64,000 nucleotides of DNA from Sediminibacillus dalangtanensis (GTDB lineage: Bacteria; Bacillota; Bacilli; Bacillales; Amphibacillaceae): assembly GCF_017792025.1 (NCBI RefSeq), contig NZ_CP046956.1, positions 2,852,001 through 2,916,000 of the forward strand. The letters are read 5' to 3'. The position numbers and the translations under genes were made by a program. Below, one piece after another: positions 60,095 through 64,000 of the stretch; position 1 is the stretch's first letter; each line of letters starts with the position of its first letter. Below the pieces are notes generated by a model. The model made no database searches and was not told where the DNA came from. It worked only from the letters and a program-made list of their open reading frames with translations.

Positions 60095-60388
60095 ACTCTG
60101 CTCCTCCTAATTGCATGAAGTGAAACTTCCTTCAGCGGGAAATGCATGCCCGCCAATGGCCAGAATAAATCAACATATAACAGAGACAGTAGCATCCCGC
60201 CACCATGTGCGTTGATTTTTCTTCTTGTTGTAATAGTTGCTATGATTTCTACCACCAGTTACTAAACCTTTCTGCTGTCGCAGCATATCTCTTTCTCTTA
60301 TTATACATGATATAGCTGGATTTGTATTAATTTGCGCCAGTTTATCTGAGATTTTATGGTCAACAAATTACGACAATCGTCGATCCTG
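60095..60388. other. Unusually long degS-degU gap
   Basis: No gene is visible. On the minus strand a perfect TATAAT (60300-60305) and a GCGGG...CCCGC hairpin near 60135-60155 suggest a separate promoter or leader for degU. The -35 is weak. Confidence 0.45.
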
Positions 60389-61534
60389 CTATTCTTCCGG
60401 CTGATTCAACGGCACATTGATGATAACGGAAGTGCCTTCGTTGATTTTGGAATAAATATCAATTTCTCCGTCCAACATCTCAACACGTTCCTTCATGCCG
60501 ATGATACCGAATGACTTTTCCCTTCTGTTCCCCATTTCAAACCCTTTTCCATTATCCTTTATGACTAAACCGACTTTGTCATTCATGATTTCCATTTTTA
60601 CTTGAATCAAGCTCGCCTCGGAATGCTTGACGGCATTTTGCACGGATTCCTGCATCAACCGGAACAAGGCCACTTCATATTTGGTATCCAGCCGTCGCTG
60701 CTCGCCGAGCGGTGTGAATTGGATTTTAATCCGGTTATATTCTTCAGTGTTCGTCAGGTATTTTTTTATGGTCGGAACAAGCCCGAGATCATCAAGTGCC
60801 ATCGGCCGCAAATCATAGATGATCCGCCGTACCTCCGACAAAGACGTATGGACCATTTTTCGCATGCTTTTCATTTCTTGGACAGCTTCTTCGACACTCC
60901 GCTCCCGGAACGTTCGGTCTACCAATTCAGAGCGCAAAAGGATGTTTGCCAGCATCTGGGCAGGGCCATCATGCATTTCGCGGGACAAACGTCTGCGTTC
61001 CTCTTCTTGCGCTTCGATGATTTTCAAACCGAATTCCTGTTTTTGGTGGGCATCCTGGAGGACTTCGGAAACTTGCTTGAAATCATCATTTAAGTAATTC
61101 AGCACAACCGAGATCTTTCCGACCAGCCCTTCCGCCCGCTTGATTGTCTGTTCCAGCGAACGGAGGCGGCGCTCGATTTCATCCCGTTTTTCGCGGAGGT
61201 TTTTCTCTTTTTCCCGTTTCATTGTCAGCTTGGATTGTAACGTATGGGTTTGATCATAAACTTCTCTAATTTCTTTTTCTGTAAAATTATCAAAATGCTT
61301 ACTAACTTCAGATAGTCTAATTCTGGAGAAACGAACTTTTTGCTCAAGATCGTCGCCTTCTTCGATAACATGGATGACTTTACGCTTCGTTTCAGCTAAT
61401 TCATTTTGCAGTTGCTCATATTCTTTACGTGACTCTTCGCCTATGTAAAAAACTTCATCCTTACTGTTTTCCACGGTATCGATCATCTCAGTTATAATGT
61501 GATCCAATGCTTTCTCATCTGCTTTCTTTGTCAT
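60389..61534 (-). CDS. degS: Sensor histidine kinase DegS
   Basis: DegS is a soluble cytoplasmic sensor kinase for DegU. The 381-residue protein has a long coiled-coil sensor part (about residues 30-180), then the HisKA_3 box SREMHDGPAQM with the phosphorylated H188, and a C-terminal HATPase domain with IKDNGKGFE and FGIIGMKERVEML. No membrane segment is present, as expected for DegS. It is divergent from yvyE across about 215 bp. Confidence 0.97.
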   Translation of the reverse strand: MTKKADEKALDHIITEMIDTVENSKDEVFYIGEESRKEYEQLQNELAETKRKVIHVIEEGDDLEQKVRFSRIRLSEVSKHFDNFTEKEIREVYDQTHTLQSKLTMKREKEKNLREKRDEIERRLRSLEQTIKRAEGLVGKISVVLNYLNDDFKQVSEVLQDAHQKQEFGLKIIEAQEEERRRLSREMHDGPAQMLANILLRSELVDRTFRERSVEEAVQEMKSMRKMVHTSLSEVRRIIYDLRPMALDDLGLVPTIKKYLTNTEEYNRIKIQFTPLGEQRRLDTKYEVALFRLMQESVQNAVKHSEASLIQVKMEIMNDKVGLVIKDNGKGFEMGNRREKSFGIIGMKERVEMLDGEIDIYSKINEGTSVIINVPLNQPEE

Positions 61535-61694
61535 CTTTCTCCACCTATCTCCTCATAGTACATTCGAAGGATAAATCAGGTTTATGGGGGTAATTTTCCC
61601 TGTACTGCTAAATTTTTTATAAAAAAATTCCTTCAAATATTTCCAAACTGCCCAAAAAAAGCCCAGCGCGCGCGGCCTGCTGATTCTCAATTAT

Positions 61695-61723
61695 TTGCGG
61701 CGCTTGTTCTTACTTTATATAAT
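61695..61723 (+). promoter_or_regulatory. Sigma-A promoter of yvyE
   Basis: TTGCGG (61695-61700), a 17-bp spacer and TATAAT (61718-61723) lie 25 bp before the yvyE start. Confidence 0.72.
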
Positions 61724-61748
61724 GAAGATTTAGGAGGTTAAATGCAAG

Positions 61749-62381
61749 ATGCTAAATAGCTATTTTACCGTAAAATCCGAGGGTTTCGATGAAATCGTCA
61801 TTCAAAAATCACGCTTTATCGGACATGTAAAACGAGTCGAAACCGAAGAAGAAGCACAAGCATTCGTCAGTGAGATCAAAAAAAGACATCATGATGCCAC
61901 CCATAACTGTTCTGCCTATATGATTGGAGAACAGAATCTTATTCAAAAAGCCAATGATGATGGGGAACCGAGCGGTACTGCCGGTGTTCCGATTCTCGAA
62001 GTTTTGAAAAAGAAAGACCTGAAAGATACCGCAGTAGTGGTCACCCGTTATTTCGGGGGAATCAAGCTCGGTGCAGGCGGGTTGATCCGCGCATATTCAA
62101 GTACTACCTCTCAGGCATTGGAAACAACCGGCATTGTGAAACGCCAGCTGATGCAAAACTTCCTCGTCACAGCCGACTATGCTTTGCTTGGCAAATTGGA
62201 AAACCAGTTGCGGAATTCGCAGTATTTGTTGAAAGACATAGCATACCAGGAAAACGTAGAATTCTCGGTCTATGTCGAAAGTGGACAAGAAGAAGGTTTT
62301 ACCGAATGGATGGTGGACTTGACCAGTGACCAGGCCGAAATTAGAGCCGGGGGAAGCTCCTACTTGGAAATCGATGTTTGA
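61749..62381 (+). CDS. yvyE: YigZ/IMPACT family protein YvyE
   Basis: The 210-residue protein has the N-terminal UPF0029/IMPACT domain (residues 15-120) with KKRHHDATHNCSAYMIG, DDGEPSGTAGVPILEVL and VVVTRYFGGIKLGAGGLIRAYS. A C-terminal DUF1949 domain follows. The family is linked to translation regulation, but the activity is unsettled. The ATG at 61749 is 11 nt after AGGAGG. A nearer ATG (61742) would open only five codons before TAG, overlapping the real start. Divergent from degS, as in B. subtilis. Confidence 0.93.
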   Translation: MLNSYFTVKSEGFDEIVIQKSRFIGHVKRVETEEEAQAFVSEIKKRHHDATHNCSAYMIGEQNLIQKANDDGEPSGTAGVPILEVLKKKDLKDTAVVVTRYFGGIKLGAGGLIRAYSSTTSQALETTGIVKRQLMQNFLVTADYALLGKLENQLRNSQYLLKDIAYQENVEFSVYVESGQEEGFTEWMVDLTSDQAEIRAGGSSYLEIDV

Positions 62382-62436
62382 TCGCTTTTTCGACAAAAAG
62401 ATTATTTCCCAGGAAATGTTTCAAAGGAAAGAGGAA

Positions 62437-62470
62437 AGGCAATCCTCTGTGATAATTCACCGGATTGCCT
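62437..62470. terminator. Hairpin between convergent yvyE and nagB
   Basis: AGGCAATCC (62437-62445) pairs with GGATTGCCT (62462-62470). The distal arm includes the nagB stop. T runs are short, so it is a modest terminator in both directions. Confidence 0.6.
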
Positions 62471-63200
62471 AAACGCTTACCCTGGATAATGCCGCTTTGT
62501 CGGCAATGACTTGGACATTGGGATGTGTTTGCAAAATCGATGCCGGAAAGTCCTCCGATACATCTCCGTGAAGCAGTTGATCCAATGCCCGGGCCTTTCT
62601 CTCCCCTGATACGAGCAGTACAATCTGCTTACTTTTCATAATGGTGGCAATGCCCATCGTGATTGCTTGCTTCGGTACCTCCTGCTCACTTTCAAAGAAA
62701 CGGGCATTTGCTTTTCTGGTTGAAGGTGCCAGATCGACGATATGGGTTTTGGTTGAAAACGGGGTTCCCGGTTCATTGAAACCAATATGGCCGTTCGTCC
62801 CAATCCCTAATAATTGCAGGTCGATTTCCTGATGATCCATCAACAGCTGCTCATATTGCTCACATTCGCGCTGCAGGTCCTCTGCCTTTCCGTTCGGCAC
62901 GAAAGTCTTTTGTTTATCGATGTCAATGTAGTCGAAAAATTTTTTGTCCATGAAATAACGATAGCTGTTTGGGTCGCTCCCTGACATTCCTACGTATTCA
63001 TCAAGGTTGAAAGATGTCGTATGGCGGAAGGAGACCTTTTCCCTTTGATGTGCCTCTATCAAGCGTTTATAAACGCCCTCGGGTGTCGAACCTGTCGCCA
63101 GTCCCAGCACCGGTTGTTCCAGGCTGTTCACTGTTTCCATGATTAATTGGGCGCCAGCTTCGCTCATCGCCTGGTAATCCTCTACTTGTTTAATTTCCAC
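62469..63200 (-). CDS. nagB: Glucosamine-6-phosphate deaminase
   Basis: NagB converts glucosamine-6-phosphate to fructose-6-phosphate and ammonia. The 243-residue protein has GLATGSTPEGVY, the catalytic FNLDEYVG, and LLGIGTNGHIGFNEPG with the general-base region. It starts at a GTG preceded by AGGAGG at 9 nt and overlaps nagA by 11 bp. In B. subtilis nagAB is controlled by the repressor YvoA/NagR; no operator is visible here because the promoter lies outside the window. Confidence 0.96.
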   Translation of the reverse strand: MEIKQVEDYQAMSEAGAQLIMETVNSLEQPVLGLATGSTPEGVYKRLIEAHQREKVSFRHTTSFNLDEYVGMSGSDPNSYRYFMDKKFFDYIDIDKQKTFVPNGKAEDLQRECEQYEQLLMDHQEIDLQLLGIGTNGHIGFNEPGTPFSTKTHIVDLAPSTRKANARFFESEQEVPKQAITMGIATIMKSKQIVLLVSGERKARALDQLLHGDVSEDFPASILQTHPNVQVIADKAALSRVSV

Positions 63201-64000
63201 TGTTGTTTGCCTCCTCGTATGCCAATTCTCCGCGACAAAACGAATATTTTACCGACACGTCGTCTTCCACCAGCAAAATGTCCGCATCTTTTCCCGGAGC
63301 CAAGCTGCCTTTACGCTCATACATATTGATTTGTTTTGCCGGATTGACCGCCGTCATCGTGATAATGTCCTGCAATGTTGCATCGGTAGTTTCCATCATG
63401 TTTTTCGCACCCTGGTTCATTTTTAAGATCGATCCGGCAAGAGTTCCGTCGCTTAACATCGCCCGATCCTCTGTTACTGTCGCCTCCTGTCCCCCGAGGT
63501 CGTAGGTTCCCGGTTTCAAACACTTCGCCCGGAGTGCGTCGGTAATCAACAGGAGTCGTTCGCTGCCGATGTTCTGGTAAATGAATTCGATCATTTCCGG
63601 GGAAACATGAATTTTATCGGCAATCAGCTCGCTCTTCAGTTCTTCCAGGGTGAGAGCAGCTCCAACCACTCCGATATCCCGATGATGAATCGGCGACATC
63701 GCGTTGCACAGATGGGTCACTTGTTTGACGCCGTGCTCGACCGCTTTGCGCATATCGGCGATCGTTGCTGCGGTATGCCCAGCCGAAACGTTAATGCCCT
63801 GGTTGGCGAGATACCGGGTTAAAGCTCCATCCTCGTCTTTTTCCGGAGCCATGGTGATTGTCTTGATCATGTTACCGGAAATACGCTGCCAATTTTCAAA
63901 TTGTTCGACCTCTGGAGTCAGAATATGCTCCTTCGGCTGGGCACCGGCTTTGCTTTCCTCGATAAACGGTCCTTCCAAGTGGATGCCGATGATTTCAGCT
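63190..64000 (-). CDS. nagA: N-acetylglucosamine-6-phosphate deacetylase (5' end outside window)
   Basis: NagA deacetylates GlcNAc-6-phosphate ahead of NagB. About 270 C-terminal residues are present. The frame is open to the right edge, beginning inside the conserved IGIHLEGPFI motif, so roughly the first third is missing. Visible metal-site and catalytic elements are VSAGHTAAT, VTHLCNAMSP and LLITDALRA. It forms an operon with nagB, whose GTG lies within its last codons. Confidence 0.95.
   Translation of the reverse strand, partial: AEIIGIHLEGPFIEESKAGAQPKEHILTPEVEQFENWQRISGNMIKTITMAPEKDEDGALTRYLANQGINVSAGHTAATIADMRKAVEHGVKQVTHLCNAMSPIHHRDIGVVGAALTLEELKSELIADKIHVSPEMIEFIYQNIGSERLLLITDALRAKCLKPGTYDLGGQEATVTEDRAMLSDGTLAGSILKMNQGAKNMMETTDATLQDIITMTAVNPAKQINMYERKGSLAPGKDADILLVEDDVSVKYSFCRGELAYEEANNSGN

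Overview
The window is a chromosomal segment of a low-GC, motile, competence-gene-bearing Gram-positive rod of the family Bacillaceae. The gene order from degS-degU through comF, flgM-flgK-flgL-fliW-csrA, hag, flaG-fliD-fliS-fliT, hpf, secA, prfB, cccB, ftsE-ftsX, ctpB and minJ follows the Bacillus subtilis chromosome. The accessory content (RF3, a pseudaminic-acid-type cluster, REP-like and GC-rich intergenic repeats) suggests one of the halophilic or alkaliphilic genera rather than B. subtilis itself. The genus cannot be fixed from the sequence alone. Almost all genes lie on the minus strand. Exceptions are the YtkA-like lipoprotein gene (10580), the SNF2 helicase gene (15549) and yvyE (61749).

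Layout on the plus coordinate. 1-5 kb: lgt (cut by the window edge), hprK, the envelope-stress-type yvlBCD genes and the yojF/bshB2 pair. 5-12 kb: the uvrBA excision-repair operon with an SOS box, a lipoprotein, a small membrane protein and a VOC-fold protein. 12-20 kb: an intergenic tract with two 114-bp inverted repeat copies, prfC with a structured leader, a P-loop kinase-like gene, a SWIM-SNF2 helicase and a second repeat-rich gap. 19-29 kb: the cell-envelope and division block (minJ, ctpB, an M23 hydrolase, ftsX, ftsE), cccB, yvjA, an AI-2E family permease, and prfB with its programmed +1 frameshift. 30-34 kb: secA, a small unknown gene, and hpf with overlapping sigma-H and sigma-B promoters. 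34-56 kb: late flagellar genes. 56-62 kb: comFC-comFA, degV, degU, degS and yvyE. 62-64 kb: nagB and the 3' part of nagA.

The flagellar block is interrupted between flaG and hag by an AT-rich insert of about 11 kb. Eight of its genes (47599 down to 38275) encode a Maf-type flagellin glycosyltransferase and a nonulosonic-acid pathway: PseB, PseC, an SpsF/PseF-type cytidylyltransferase, PseG and PseI. Two further enzymes are of unassigned role: an ATP-grasp ligase and a Rossmann/SGNH-like protein. A ninth, unknown gene is translationally coupled upstream of Maf. No GNAT-fold acetyltransferase (PseH/SpsD) is present, so the ATP-grasp protein may attach a different acyl group to the 4-amino sugar. 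This is the strongest candidate for undescribed chemistry in the window. The operon has a sigma-D-like promoter with a perfect -10 element, which would tie it to flagellin expression. An intact-ended ISL3-family element with an 8-bp target duplication and a frameshifted transposase sits immediately upstream of that promoter.

Sigma-D sites before flgM, hag, flaG and the glycosylation operon, CsrA-type GGA sites in the hag leader, and the FlgM/FliW/CsrA genes together describe flagellin control at both transcription and translation. No tRNA, rRNA, CRISPR array or prophage was seen.
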